Notes: generated from the sequence alone by a model not told the origin. 64,000 nt of DNA from Streptomyces sp. WAC 01529 (GCF_003945545.1 NZ_CP029617.1:2305001-2369000); one strand, 5' to 3'. Positions 8,820 to 19,900 are shown, numbered from the stretch's first letter. Made by a program: numbers and translations.

Positions 8820-9510
8820 GTGAAAGTTGCGAGCGACGAGACTGGACGGCGGCTGGCGGACCTCAAGTCCGCCCTCGAATACGCAGTTCGCGAGGACGAG
8901 CTGCTGCGCACCGTCGGCCGGAACGCCAAGACCGCCGCGCCCCGCCCGAGATGCTTTCAGCCCCTCACCACAGTTTCGAGGCCCGGCGGTTCCGCCGAAA
9001 AATCAACGGCGATCGGCTCCACGCCCTGTACGAACTCGCCCTGCGCACCGGTCTTCGAAAGGGCGAAATTTTTGGCCTCCGCCGGGAAGACCTCGATGGA
9101 GGCACCGCCAGCATCCACCGTTCCCTCCAGCGCACCCGCAGCCAGGGCCTGACCGCCCTGCACACCAAGACCCTCGCCTCCGAACACTGCATCGCCCCCC
9201 TACCGAATGCATCAGCTCCCTCAAGACCCACCAGGAACGACAGCAGGAAGAGCGTCAGACAGCCGGAGGGGGCTGGGCGGAGAAAGGCCTCGCCTTCACC
9301 ACCTCGAACTGCAGGCCGTTCGACCCCACCAACCTCACCCGCCGCCTTCGCCGCCTCCCCACAGCGCAGAACTTCGGACAATCCGCCTCCACGACCTCCG
9401 ATACTCGACCGTGACCCTGCTCTTGGCCCACGTTCGGCTCCGCCTGCAACGACGGTCCCGACGTCCCGCCCACCGCAGCCGCCGTTCGCTGACGTTGCCG
9501 TCAGACACTC
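8820..9510 (+). pseudogene. Tyrosine recombinase (phage integrase) relic
   Basis: Fragments of one integrase are spread over all three plus-strand frames. They read LKSALEYAVREDELLRTVGR, then LYELALRTGLRKGEIFGLR (the catalytic-Arg box), SIHRSLQRT, SSLKTHQERQQEERQTAGGG, DPTNLTRRLRRL, and IRLHDLRYSTVTLLLAHV (the HxLR box followed by an apparent deletion joined to AHVRLRLQR). The order matches actinobacterial integrases, but at least two frameshifts and the missing C-terminal Tyr region make it non-functional. It suggests that the lower-G+C patch beside the toxin genes arrived with an integrative element. Ends are approximate and no attachment site was found. Confidence 0.75.
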
Positions 9511-9572
9511 CAGAGGCCCCACCGGACACAAATCCGATGAGGCCTCTACTGGATTATCGGAGAGGGTTTCCG

Positions 9573-9974
9573 TCAGTGGCCATCAAGGATCTCTTCGACT
9601 ACCGCCTTGATGGCCTCCAGCGCCGCATCATCCACTGCGAGTGGCGCTGCGAGCGTTTCAACCCAGTGGCGCATTTCGACTGCTGTCAGGTCACGCCAAT
9701 GCGGATGCAGAGCGGCCCTTCTCGCAATGAGCCGCCAGCGATGCTGATGCTGCGAGAGTTGATACCAGTCAGCCTGTTTTTGCGCTCTCCCTGGCGTTGA
9801 GCTCGAACGAAACCCAGAGATCAGACCTTCGCGAAGGCGATTAAGAGCCGACGCATAGACCGGACTCCCATTGAGCACGTCCGCATCATCGGAGAGCTCG
9901 AACTTAAGCTCCATGCCAGCACGGAGCAGCATCTCCATCTGGGCAAAGTTGTCGAACTCGACCAGTTCTGACAT
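9573..9974 (-). CDS. Probable immunity protein for the RHS toxin
   Basis: 133 aa, cytosolic, no signal peptide, with an acidic N-terminus (MSELVEFDNFAQMEML) and a helical C-terminal half. Its ATG shares one base with the toxin stop (TGATG), so the two are translationally coupled, the usual layout of polymorphic toxin-immunity pairs. G+C is visibly lower than in the RHS core, as for the toxin tip. I do not recognise the family; the function is inferred from position alone. Confidence 0.65.
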   Translation of the reverse strand: MSELVEFDNFAQMEMLLRAGMELKFELSDDADVLNGSPVYASALNRLREGLISGFRSSSTPGRAQKQADWYQLSQHQHRWRLIARRAALHPHWRDLTAVEMRHWVETLAAPLAVDDAALEAIKAVVEEILDGH

Positions 9975-12900
9975 CAGAAGGGGTTCCTTCCATGGAAGAG
10001 GACATTCCCCGCCGGGATCTTCAACGAGCCTCTCGTAATCAGCTCATTTGGCTGAGATCCCCGACCAAGCTCGACACCTTCAGACATCCGGAAGGCGAAC
10101 ATGTAGTCGGCCTTTCCAGCATACATTGGGTTACCGATGAAGATGTTCTGCTCGATCTCTGCCGGGCTTCCAATTTCCTGGGTCACATGGACCTTTCCGG
10201 CGGAGTTAGCACCGATTCTGAGACTGCCGTCATCGGCCAAAATCCCACCATGCCCTCCCTCGCTCGTGTAATGGAAGTAGACATTGTCGTCGAGATTATC
10301 GACAACGTTCCCGACGTCATGAGTCGCCGCGTTACCGCAGTTATGAACCAGGACCGGCGCGGCCCCCGCCAGCACATAGTACGTATGCAACTCCTCAACA
10401 GTGAGGTTGTGCACCGTAGCGCTCGGCGTCGTCCACTTCCTGACGGCAGTGATCTCCACCAGCGTGCCCGCGCCGGTGCGCAGCGCCTCGCCCGTCTTGA
10501 GGTCGCCGGCGTCGATCCACTGCCCCAACTCCGGGACCCAGAACGGATGCCCGTCCGTGGCCGTCACCGAGGCGGTCTTCGAGCCCTTCTTGCCGTCCAC
10601 GTCGATCGTGACCCGGACGAGGTGCTTGGCGCCCTTGCCCTTGATCTCCGCCGTGACCGTCCTGACCTTGGTCTCACCGGTCTTCGGGTCCGTCGCCAGG
10701 ACCTTGTCGCCGATGTCGACGTCCGCGATGGCCTTGGCCTTCCCGTTGGCCATCAGCACTTTGGTCTTGGGAGTGAAGCTGTTGCTCACGCAAGCCTCGG
10801 CCGCATCCGCCGCCTTGTCGCTCTTGCGCCAGCTCTTGAACGTCCCCCACAGCTGTTTGCTCAGGCTGACGAGCCGTTTGCCCAGGGCGTAGGCCTTGTC
10901 GAGGCGGTTCCAGTACTTGGCGACCAACTTGCCGACGGGACCGCCGCCGATGAGCGAGGTGACGATGTTGGCCGCCGTGGCTCCGCACGAGCCAAGCGCG
11001 CCTGTCGTGAAGCAGTCCAGCGCGTCGGTGATCCCGAGTTCGTCCGCCAGGATCTTGCCGAGCTCCTTGGCGATGGCGATCGCGCGCTGTTTCGCGGCGT
11101 CAGCCTTTGCCCGCTGCTGCCGGGCCTTGTAGACCGCCGGTGACTCGTCGGGAGCCTTGACGCCGTAGTACTTGTAGTAGGTCTTGGTGGCCTTGACCTT
11201 CCAGCCACCGTTGCTCTTCATGCTGCACTGGATGCCGGTGTAGATGCAGTCGATCGGCTTCAGGCCGTCGGGGTCCGAGAAGGTGACCGGGTTGTTGTAG
11301 CTGTAGGCGTAGCCGTTGATCTGTTGGGGTTCGGTGAAGTCGATGATGGGGTCGGCCGAGATGAAGCGGCCGGTCGAAGCGTCGTACTCACGTGCGCCCA
11401 GCGTGACCAGGCCCGAGGTCTCGTCGTTCGTCCCGCCGACGAACCCCTTGTCGTCCACCCACTTGGAGGGGTCCGCCGAGTCGGCGTCGCGGCCGGCGCC
11501 GAAGGGGTCGAGGCGGCGGCGCTGCGTCGCACCAGTGGTCGCGTCGACGGCGAGCTGGGCCGTGCCGTGGTGGTCCCCGGCCAGGAAGGTGACGCCACCG
11601 GAGTCGCGTACCGCCACGGTCTGGCCGCCGAAGGTGTAGTAGCGGGTGGCCTTGACCGTCTTGGAGGACGCGTCGAGGTGCAGCTCCATGCCGGGCAGGT
11701 AGAACGTCGTCTCGGTCGGCGACTTGCGCAGCAGGCGGGCGCCCGATGCGTCGTGGACGTAGGACGACGCGCTGCCGTCGGCGTTGGTGACCTTGGTCAG
11801 TTCGTTCTGCTTGTCCCAGGTCAGGCTCTGGGTGTCACCGTTCAGGACGCGGGTCTCGGTGTTGCCCGCGGCGTCGTACGTGTAGGTGTCCACGGAGGTG
11901 ACCGCCGGCTTGGTGCCGGTCGCCGCCGTGTCCGTGGTGACCGACGTCAGCTGGTGCGGCCCCTCGCCGTTCTCCCCGTACTTGTACTTCTTCGTCGAGG
12001 TCGCCGAGCCGTCGACACCGTGGTCGGTCAGCGCGGTGCGGTTCCCGGTGGCGTCGTAGTCGTAGCTGTGCCAGTACGGCGCGGTTCCCCCGACCGTGCT
12101 CGTGGAGGGGGCCGACGCGCAGGCCGCGTCCGCCTTGCCCGTGCCGACCGCGCCGTCCGACGCCTGCGAGGACGTCCAGTCGTCGGTCGTCCGGCGCAAG
12201 CTGTCGTGGCGGAAGCACTGGGCGTCGCGGGTCCCGCCCGCCGGGTCGTCGACGATGGAGAGGACGTTGCCGCCGTCGTCGTAGGTGTATCTCGCGTCGT
12301 ACGGCTCCGAAGTGGCGTCCTCCACCCTGAAGAGAGCCCTGTTGACCCGCTTGGTGCCCTGCTCGTAGTAGTAGTTCAGCCAGGTCTTCTTGTCCGCGGT
12401 CCCGCCGGTCGACAGCTGCAGCTGTTCCAGCTGGTTCGTGGGCGAGTACTTCGCCTGCGGGACGTACGTACCGCCGCCGAGCGAGGAGTTGAGCGCGGCG
12501 GGCCGCTGCAGCGAGTCGTACTGGTACGAGACGGCTTCGGCCGCCAGACCTCCCGCGGCGGGGAAGTTCTGGCCCTGCACGGTGCCGTCGTTGTTGTACT
12601 GCATCTGGAACTCGTAGGTGCCGCCCAGTTCGGGCTCGGCCGTCTTGGAGAGGTAGTACTTCGTCGAGGCGGGCTTGTAGTCGTTCCTCTCGTCGAGGAG
12701 CGGATAGGTCACCGAGGAGTGGACCGCGCCACCCTTGTACGTGTAGGTGCCGTACAGGGCGCCCTTGGCGACCGTGTCGTAGGTGGAGGCGGACAGCTTC
12801 GTGCCCGTTTCCGCGGCGCCCTGCCAGGTCGACTTCGTGCGGCCAAGCACGTCATAGACGGTCGTCGTGGTGTTCTCGCGGGAGTCGGTCACCGAGATCT

Positions 12901-15900
12901 GGCGGTCGAGCTCGTCGTAGCCGAACGTCGATCTGCCGCTGTCCGGGTCGACGGCCTCGATCTTGCGGCGGCGCTGGTCGAATCCGTACGTCCAGGTGTT
13001 GCCGTCGTTGTCCTTGACCTTGGACAGTTTCCCGTCGGGCGTGTAGCCGTAGGTGGTGGAGAGGTAATCCGCCGACGTGCCCGTGGGCAGCGGCTTGTCT
13101 CCCTTGTACTGGCGCAACTCGACCGTGCGGTCATCGGCGTCCGTGATGGTCGTGGTCGCGGTCTGGCCGGTCGGCGGGTCCATGTGGACGCGGTCTCCGC
13201 CGTACGTGTATGTGGTGCGGTTCTTCTCGGTGCCCGCGACCTTGAAGATCGCCGCGGTGGGGCGCCCCGCGCCGTCGAACTCCGTCACCGTCTGCGCGTC
13301 GATGTCGGCGTTGCGCGGCTCGAAGAGCGTGGCCCCGGGTGCGCCGGTCGTCCAGTACGTCTCGTTCGCCTTCACCGTGCGGCCGGAGCCGTCGTAGTAC
13401 GTGTCCGCGATGAGACGGCCGCCGTCCTGGCCGTCCGTCTGCACCTGACGCGGGCGCAGCAGCCCGTCGTACAGCGTGTACTCGCTGCCGTAGGTGGTGC
13501 CGCTGTTCTCCACCCGCTGGGTGCGGACATAGTTGGGGCCGGTGGTCCGGATGCCGTACGAATACTTGATCGACGGGGAGAAGGCGTCCGCCTTGGGGCG
13601 GTCGGGGAGCCATACCGAGGTCAGCCGGCCCAGGCCGTCGTAGGCGAGTTCGGTGCGCTTGCCGTTCACGTCGATCTGCGCGAGCGGGGCGCCCCATTGC
13701 GGGGCGTACTCCGTCTTGTTGGTCCAGCCCAGCGCGTTCGTCTCGGTCTTGGCCGACGCGAGGCCGTTCGTGTCGGTGTACTCGATGGTCTTCGCCGTGC
13801 CGGCCGCGTCGGTGACCCGCACCGGGCGCCCGAACTGGTCGTACTTGCTCGTGGAGACCGTCTGGTACGTGCCGACGGTGCCGTTGTGCGACGCGAGCCG
13901 CTTGACCGTGGTCGCGTTGCCCAGGCTGGGTGCGGCGCCGTGGGTCGTGGCGTCGTCGTACAGGGTCTGATCGTCGGCGAGTACGTGCTTGGAGCGGTCC
14001 GGGGCGGTGGCGCAGTCGACGCTCACCGTCTCCACCCGGGAGACGTAGGCGTACATGTGTTTGGTGACATTGTCGGCGTACTCGGTGCGGGTGCACTGGT
14101 TGTCGGAGACGCCGAGTTCACCCAGGTCATTGGTGCGGGTGACGCGTCCGGTCTCGTCGTCGTAGCTGGTCACCGAGGCCGACTGGCGCCATCCGCCGAC
14201 CGCGAGGGCCTCGTAGGTGTCCGTGCGTTGGGGCCGGACGAACCGGGCCTCACGGGTGCCCCAGTCCTTGACGCGGGTAGCGGTGACCTTGGTCCAGGGC
14301 GTGTTGATCGACTTCGAGACGACCTTGTCACCGTTGTACGTGGTCGTCTCCAGCTCGAAGCCGGACTTCCAATCGGAGTCGGTGTGCTCGGTCCCGGTGG
14401 AGTCCTTCACCGGGACCGACCTGGTGCCTCCGTCGGGGTCACTGTCCCCGTCCAGCCCTCGGAGGAAGACGTGTTCGGTCTTGGTGTTGGAGGCGCTCTC
14501 GGTGCCGTCGGAGGTCGTCACCCGGACCTTGCCGTAGCCCCGCCAGTCGCTCCAGGTCAGATACTCGGACTTGGTCAGGCCGTCGGCCTTGGCCTTCCGC
14601 CAGCCCGCGTCACCGAGGTAGCTGTAGGAGGTGATCTGGTCCGCGCCGTTGCCGACCAGGTCCTTCTCCACCACCGACGAGACGGCGTACTTGTGGAACC
14701 ACTCGGTGACGGGGTCCTTGATGCCCGGCGGGTTCCACTTGACCGGGTAGCAGCGGACGGTGGACTTGCCGGGGGCGGGATGGTCCGCCGAGGTGCACTG
14801 GGTGTCGGCGTAGTTGACCGAGAGCACGCCGCCGGATTCGCTCTGCACCGCCGACATGCGGAAGCGGATGAAGGGCTGGATGTTGTCACCGGCGACGTCG
14901 ACGCGGTTGGCGAGCTGCTTGCCGTAGAGCTTCACCGAGGGGACGGACTCGTCGGTGCCCACCCGGCCGGTGTGGTCGATGGACTTCAGCCACAGCGACT
15001 TGGAACCGTCACCGTTGTCGGTGAAGTCGTGCGCCAGTGTCCAGGAGTCGACGTCCGAGAACGTGTCGGCGCCCGTGCGGATCTGGGTCGTGATCGACTT
15101 GAGCTGCTTGCGGGTCCAGAACGTCGGCGAGTTCTGACCGGTGCACTTGGTGTTGACCTTGCAGTTGCTGTCCCACGGCACGTCCGGCCAGTCGGCCGCG
15201 GTGGAGTCGGTCAGCGCTCCGGTGGAGCAGTCCGTCAGGTCGCCGATGCACCGCTCGCCGGTGGTGAAGACGATGCGTGCGGAGGGCTTGGTGGCGTACA
15301 CCTTGTCGGCGCGCTGGCCGTAGTCGACGCGCTTGAGGTATCCGCCGCGCGTGTAGGCCTTGCCGTTCTCGCCGGTCTTCAGGCCCTGCGTGTAGTAGTT
15401 CGTCTCCTTCGAGTAGTAGTACGACATGGAGTTGCCGTGCGGGTCGATGACGTGGTCGAGGTTCCAGCGCCAGGCCTGCGCGCAGTGGGCGTTCGCGAAG
15501 GTCGCGTCGTAGCAGGGCTCCCCGGAGTCGTCACCGTAGACCGGGACGGTCCAGGTGGAGTTGGTCGACTCGTCGCCGGAGGCGTACCCAGTCATCCGGT
15601 TCAGACCGAAGAAGTACTGGGTGCCGTCGTCGTCGGTGACCTTCCAGTGCTCACCGCTGTTGTCGCCGTTCGTGGCCCCTGAGAGCTTTTCGACCTTGCT
15701 GAAGTCATCGGAACTGACCCGCCACTCGCCGGTCTTGTCGTCCTTGATCAGCTCCCCTGACGAGCCGCCCGCCAGGGAGATCGTGGCGTTGTCGCCGCCC
15801 CAGCACTGGTCGCCGAAGGTGTCGCTCTGGCCGTCGTCGGCGCATGGCTTGTAGCGGCGCTCGATGTAGCCCGGCTCATAGGAGAAGCCCTGGCCGATCC

Positions 15901-16855
15901 ATGAGCCCTGGTTGTTGGTGGCCGCTGTCTGGCCGTCGACGGACTGTGAGGTGTAGCCGAGGGAGACCGAGGGGGAGAGCGCACCCGGCACGGGCGGGGC
16001 CGTGATCGGATACGACCAGTTGAAGGCACCCGAGGAGTTCGAGACGCTCCACTGCGAGGACGCCTGCAAAGGCGTGGCGCCGAAGTCTCCCTGATCGCCG
16101 GAGGCGCCGGCCGTCGCGGCGAACACGGTGACTCCGGCGGGCGCGTCGGCCGCGCGCTCCTTGCGGCCCTGCCCGGCCGCGGGGCCGGTGTCCGCCGCCG
16201 CGGAGACCGTCGCGGTCAGCGTCTGCTTCGCCGTGTCGTTTCCGCTCTCGAGCGGCTTGGGCGTGGAGCAGGACTTCTTCCGCGGAGTCGTCAGTACGCA
16301 GGAGGGGTACTCGACCAGCCGCAGTCGGGAGCCGTAGCTTCCGCCGTAGGCGCCGGCGAAGTCCGCGTAGTCCAGGCCGACCTCGACCGGCGTGGAACGC
16401 TTGACTCCGTCGGTCCGGGCGACCGTCATCAGCGGGGCCTCGACCCCGGCGGCCTCGGACTTCTCGCGCCCCAGCACCGCCACCCGCACGGAAGCCGGTC
16501 CGGCCTTGCCGGCATGGGCCACCTTGAGCGGCAGCCCCTCGGCCCGAGCAGGTCTCCTGTCCTTGGCCAGGTCCACGTTGTCCGCGGCCGCCTTCGGCCA
16601 CCGGGGGGTGTCGGCGGACTTCACCGCGGCACGGCGGGCCGCGTCCGTCTTGCCGTACGTCCTGGCCTTGACGTTCCTGCCGTCAACGGGGTCGTCGAGG
16701 TTCGTCTGGGTGGCGGGGCGGGAGAGTCCGCCGTCCTTGGCGGTGGCATCGGGGACGTATTGCGGCAGCAGGCCGACGGCCAGGGCGATACCGAGCCCCA
16801 GCGCCGTGCTCCTGGCAGCCGGTATTCGCCACCGTGACCGGAAGGGCGAGCGCAT
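9974..16855 (-). CDS. Secreted RHS-repeat polymorphic toxin with Hint protease and ART-like tip
   Basis: 2293 aa. Signal peptide at 1-39 (hydrophobic core then DATA). A long shell of YD/RHS repeats ends in the RHS core (YDASTGRFISADP, SYNNPVTFSDPDG, to about residue 1866). A helical spacer follows, then a Hint domain at 2022-2172 (Cys at CVSNSFTPKTKVLM, DGHPFW, and VHN before Cys2173), expected to cut off the tip. The 121-residue tip starts YFHYTSEGGHGGIL and has NELITRG and HGRNPF, which recall HYD1-type ADP-ribosyltransferase toxins; that call is moderate. The start was chosen at the ATG with GGAG six bases upstream and a proper signal peptide. Third gene of a four-gene operon. Confidence 0.85.
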   Translation of the reverse strand: MRSPFRSRWRIPAARSTALGLGIALAVGLLPQYVPDATAKDGGLSRPATQTNLDDPVDGRNVKARTYGKTDAARRAAVKSADTPRWPKAAADNVDLAKDRRPARAEGLPLKVAHAGKAGPASVRVAVLGREKSEAAGVEAPLMTVARTDGVKRSTPVEVGLDYADFAGAYGGSYGSRLRLVEYPSCVLTTPRKKSCSTPKPLESGNDTAKQTLTATVSAAADTGPAAGQGRKERAADAPAGVTVFAATAGASGDQGDFGATPLQASSQWSVSNSSGAFNWSYPITAPPVPGALSPSVSLGYTSQSVDGQTAATNNQGSWIGQGFSYEPGYIERRYKPCADDGQSDTFGDQCWGGDNATISLAGGSSGELIKDDKTGEWRVSSDDFSKVEKLSGATNGDNSGEHWKVTDDDGTQYFFGLNRMTGYASGDESTNSTWTVPVYGDDSGEPCYDATFANAHCAQAWRWNLDHVIDPHGNSMSYYYSKETNYYTQGLKTGENGKAYTRGGYLKRVDYGQRADKVYATKPSARIVFTTGERCIGDLTDCSTGALTDSTAADWPDVPWDSNCKVNTKCTGQNSPTFWTRKQLKSITTQIRTGADTFSDVDSWTLAHDFTDNGDGSKSLWLKSIDHTGRVGTDESVPSVKLYGKQLANRVDVAGDNIQPFIRFRMSAVQSESGGVLSVNYADTQCTSADHPAPGKSTVRCYPVKWNPPGIKDPVTEWFHKYAVSSVVEKDLVGNGADQITSYSYLGDAGWRKAKADGLTKSEYLTWSDWRGYGKVRVTTSDGTESASNTKTEHVFLRGLDGDSDPDGGTRSVPVKDSTGTEHTDSDWKSGFELETTTYNGDKVVSKSINTPWTKVTATRVKDWGTREARFVRPQRTDTYEALAVGGWRQSASVTSYDDETGRVTRTNDLGELGVSDNQCTRTEYADNVTKHMYAYVSRVETVSVDCATAPDRSKHVLADDQTLYDDATTHGAAPSLGNATTVKRLASHNGTVGTYQTVSTSKYDQFGRPVRVTDAAGTAKTIEYTDTNGLASAKTETNALGWTNKTEYAPQWGAPLAQIDVNGKRTELAYDGLGRLTSVWLPDRPKADAFSPSIKYSYGIRTTGPNYVRTQRVENSGTTYGSEYTLYDGLLRPRQVQTDGQDGGRLIADTYYDGSGRTVKANETYWTTGAPGATLFEPRNADIDAQTVTEFDGAGRPTAAIFKVAGTEKNRTTYTYGGDRVHMDPPTGQTATTTITDADDRTVELRQYKGDKPLPTGTSADYLSTTYGYTPDGKLSKVKDNDGNTWTYGFDQRRRKIEAVDPDSGRSTFGYDELDRQISVTDSRENTTTTVYDVLGRTKSTWQGAAETGTKLSASTYDTVAKGALYGTYTYKGGAVHSSVTYPLLDERNDYKPASTKYYLSKTAEPELGGTYEFQMQYNNDGTVQGQNFPAAGGLAAEAVSYQYDSLQRPAALNSSLGGGTYVPQAKYSPTNQLEQLQLSTGGTADKKTWLNYYYEQGTKRVNRALFRVEDATSEPYDARYTYDDGGNVLSIVDDPAGGTRDAQCFRHDSLRRTTDDWTSSQASDGAVGTGKADAACASAPSTSTVGGTAPYWHSYDYDATGNRTALTDHGVDGSATSTKKYKYGENGEGPHQLTSVTTDTAATGTKPAVTSVDTYTYDAAGNTETRVLNGDTQSLTWDKQNELTKVTNADGSASSYVHDASGARLLRKSPTETTFYLPGMELHLDASSKTVKATRYYTFGGQTVAVRDSGGVTFLAGDHHGTAQLAVDATTGATQRRRLDPFGAGRDADSADPSKWVDDKGFVGGTNDETSGLVTLGAREYDASTGRFISADPIIDFTEPQQINGYAYSYNNPVTFSDPDGLKPIDCIYTGIQCSMKSNGGWKVKATKTYYKYYGVKAPDESPAVYKARQQRAKADAAKQRAIAIAKELGKILADELGITDALDCFTTGALGSCGATAANIVTSLIGGGPVGKLVAKYWNRLDKAYALGKRLVSLSKQLWGTFKSWRKSDKAADAAEACVSNSFTPKTKVLMANGKAKAIADVDIGDKVLATDPKTGETKVRTVTAEIKGKGAKHLVRVTIDVDGKKGSKTASVTATDGHPFWVPELGQWIDAGDLKTGEALRTGAGTLVEITAVRKWTTPSATVHNLTVEELHTYYVLAGAAPVLVHNCGNAATHDVGNVVDNLDDNVYFHYTSEGGHGGILADDGSLRIGANSAGKVHVTQEIGSPAEIEQNIFIGNPMYAGKADYMFAFRMSEGVELGRGSQPNELITRGSLKIPAGNVLFHGRNPF

Positions 16856-16974
16856 GGCAGCTCCGTAGGAAGAGTCAGAGATTTGTCGACAGCAGAAAGG
16901 AAGTACGGGAGGTACGGGGTGGGCGCTCCGCCGCCGGTCCTCACGACCCGCGCCGCGGAGCACCCACCCGCGTC

Positions 16975-16994
16975 AGACCGTCACGTGACGGTCT
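16975..16994. promoter_or_regulatory. 20-bp perfect palindrome at the LamG/RHS gene junction
   Basis: AGACCGTCAC-GTGACGGTCT, a perfect palindrome centred on CACGTG. It overlaps the stop codon of the LamG gene and lies 120 bp before the RHS start. It could be an operator for an internal promoter. With almost no loop it is a poor terminator. Confidence 0.5.
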
Positions 16995-19900
16995 CTTCGA
17001 TGCTCGAACCGGCCGGCAGAACGGCCACCGTGGGTACGGCACTCGCGTCCAGCGCGCCCCGGAACATCCGCAGTTCGTCGACGACGCCGTCGAAGAAGCC
17101 GGATGCCGTGGTACCCGTCAGGACCCTGCCGACCTGAAGGGACGCGGTCGTGAAGTCCCACGTGTTGTCCCAGGGCACCTGCCCTGCGAGCGTGCCGTTG
17201 ACGTAGAGCAGCGCGTCCCCGAAGACCGCCGAGTAGACCAGCGCCAGGTGATCGCCGTCGCCCTCACTGCTCGGCACCGCGCCCTGCGCGTTGACGGCCG
17301 ACGCCCTCGCACCGGTGGCGTCCTTGTCCGTGACGACGAGCTGCCAGCGATTCGCCGAGGCCAGATACCGCACCGTCAGCGCACTCCCCTTGGTTCCCGC
17401 CAGTGACAGGACCGTCTGGTCCTTCGTCGACCCGGTGGTCGCCAGTCGGGCGCGCGCCGTCAGCGTGAAGCTGTCCTCCTTGGCCAGCAGCCCGGCCGCG
17501 CGGGTCGCATGGGCGCCTGTGCCGTTCAGTCTCAAGTGGCCGTCGCCCCAGACCGGTTCCGCGGGCGGCACGCACTCCGGGTCCGCCTGCGGATCGCAGG
17601 ACTCGTCCGGCACATAGATCGTGGCGCCGCCGCCCAGCTTCAGGCCGGTGCCTCCGGCTTCTTCGGGAGAGACGCCGCTGGTCTCCGCGTCCACCTGCCA
17701 GTAGGCGAGCTGCCGCGCGGAGATACCGCCCAGTGCCTCACCCTCGGCCTCCGGCACCACGCGGTCGTAGACCTTGACGTCGGCGACGCTGCCCTTGAAG
17801 TGGGCGGTGTAGCCGTCCAGGGAGAGCTTGCGTCCGATCTGCAGGCCGCCGGTCGCGTTCCACTTCGTCCGGCGCTTCTGCACGTCCCGCTCGATCAGGT
17901 CACCGTTGACGAACAGGCTCATGGTGCCGAGTTCATCGTCGTAGACGCCGATGAGATGGGTCCAGCTGCCGGGTATGGCCGTGGCCCCCGACACCTTCCA
18001 CGACCCCATGTTCTCCATGTCGTTCATCGGTGTGCGGAACGTCCACGACCGGGTGTCCACGTCGTATCCGAGATCGAATCCCGGTGCCGCCGTCCCGTCC
18101 TGACTGACGACGCTCACGTCGTCCTTCGGCCGCTCGGGCAGGTTCACCCAGGCACTCACCGAGAACGTCCCGCTCGTGTCGACCGCGGGCTCGCCCGCGT
18201 CGAGATAGGCCTTCTCCGAACCGTCGAGCGACGCGGCGGTGTCCGTGGGCCCCAGCGGGCCCTCCGAGCCGAAGGTCACGCCGGAGCCGGCGGTCGCCGC
18301 GGGCGCGCCGCTCATGCCCGCCGCCGCCGTGGACCCCTTGGCGTCGCCGAGCGTCCATCCCGCGGCGGGAGCGCGCCCGTCACTGACGAGGAAGACGTGC
18401 GCGGTGGGTGTCTTCTGCGCGTTGCCGGCACCGTCGATCGCCTTGGCCTCCAGGGACAGAGGCCCCTCGTCCGGCGGCATCCAGCGCACCATGGCGGGGC
18501 CGCCCGGGCCGTTGGAGTCGACGGTCACCCAGCTTCCCCCGGTGAACCGGTACTTGTACTGGGCCACGTCCGGCGACGGCGAGTCGATGATGAAGAGGCC
18601 GTAGTCCCCCACACCCGCGTGCCAGGCGTCGTCGTCCGGATACTGGAACGACTTGACCGCGGGGGCCTTGGGAGCCGTGGCGTCGTAGATGAACTCACAG
18701 CGGGTGCCGTTGCCCGCCAGGCTCCACGGGCCCCACGACTCGCCGTCCGAGCCGCGCACCGCCCAGCCGACGGTCACGTTCTGCGGGATGCTGTAACTCG
18801 CGTCGTCCTCGTCGGAGGACAGATTCGTGCCGACCGTGTACGAGAACGACGCGCCACCCGTCTGGCCGCTCTTCGAGGCGTCGACCGTGCTCTGTTTCGC
18901 CGTGGTCGAGTAGTGGTCGTACGTCTTCCCGCCGACCGTCCAGAACACATGGAACTCGGCGCGCAGAGTCTCGGAGTTGCTGCCGGTGTCGCCGTGGTCG
19001 TAGTCCTTGAGGAACGCCTTCAGCTTCGGCGCGTCGGAGACGTAGTGCTCCTCGGCGCTGCCGTACTCACACGAACCACCCGGAGTCATCTTCAGGTCGT
19101 CCATGGTCGGCTGCAGCGGCGGACGGTTGTAGGTGACCTCCAGTTGGGCGTTGCCACAGAAGCGCTTCCAGTACGCGTAGCTTCCCTCGTCCTCCGCCTT
19201 GAGGCGGAAGGTCGTGGTGTCCCAGCCGCTGCTCGCCGCCTTCTGGACCGTGCCGCTCACGTTGAATCGGACGTTCTGGTTGGTCGACGTGCACGAACCG
19301 GCCGGGTTGGTCGGCGACTTCGTGGTGATGGCGTCCTTCAGCGAAGGCTGGTTGCCCCAGTTGGTCTTGGAGCTGATCGCGCTCGCGCCCCCTGAGTTGA
19401 CGCGCCCGAGCTGAACAGCCTTACCGGCCTCGCTGTAGGTGTGCACCATCGTCACCGCGAACTCCGCGGAGACGATGTCCTTGTCCTCGAACGCCCCCGT
19501 GGGGAGTGCGAAGAACTGCCGCTTGACGTCGCTGCCGCTGGTGCAGCGGTAGGAGACGTCCGCCGGGCAGCGCCCGACGCCCTCGTCGTCGTCGAACTTC
19601 CAGAACTCCGAGGAGGAGTGGTACGAGGAGACCATGGTCCAACCGGTCCGGTTGGCCGTCTTGTACACCGGGTCGATGTAGACGGGGTAGACCGTGTCGT
19701 CGCCCTTGAGCAGCTCGGCGTCGGGCCGCAGTGTCACGGAGTCCGCGTCGGCGGCCACCGTGACATCGGAGACCTGAGCGCCCTCCGGCGGGGTGACCGC
19801 ACTGTCCGTCCCGGTCCCGTCCGCGGTCGACGCGGATGGGGTGTCCTTCCGCGCGGATCCGACGGTGTGGCTGGAGTCCCACATCATCGGTTGCGGCGCC

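Noticed and set aside
11324..15682. A 1452-codon open frame on the plus strand opposite the RHS gene
   Set aside because: Arises from GC3 bias on the complementary strand; no domain, no ribosome binding site, and the minus frame encodes clear YD repeats.
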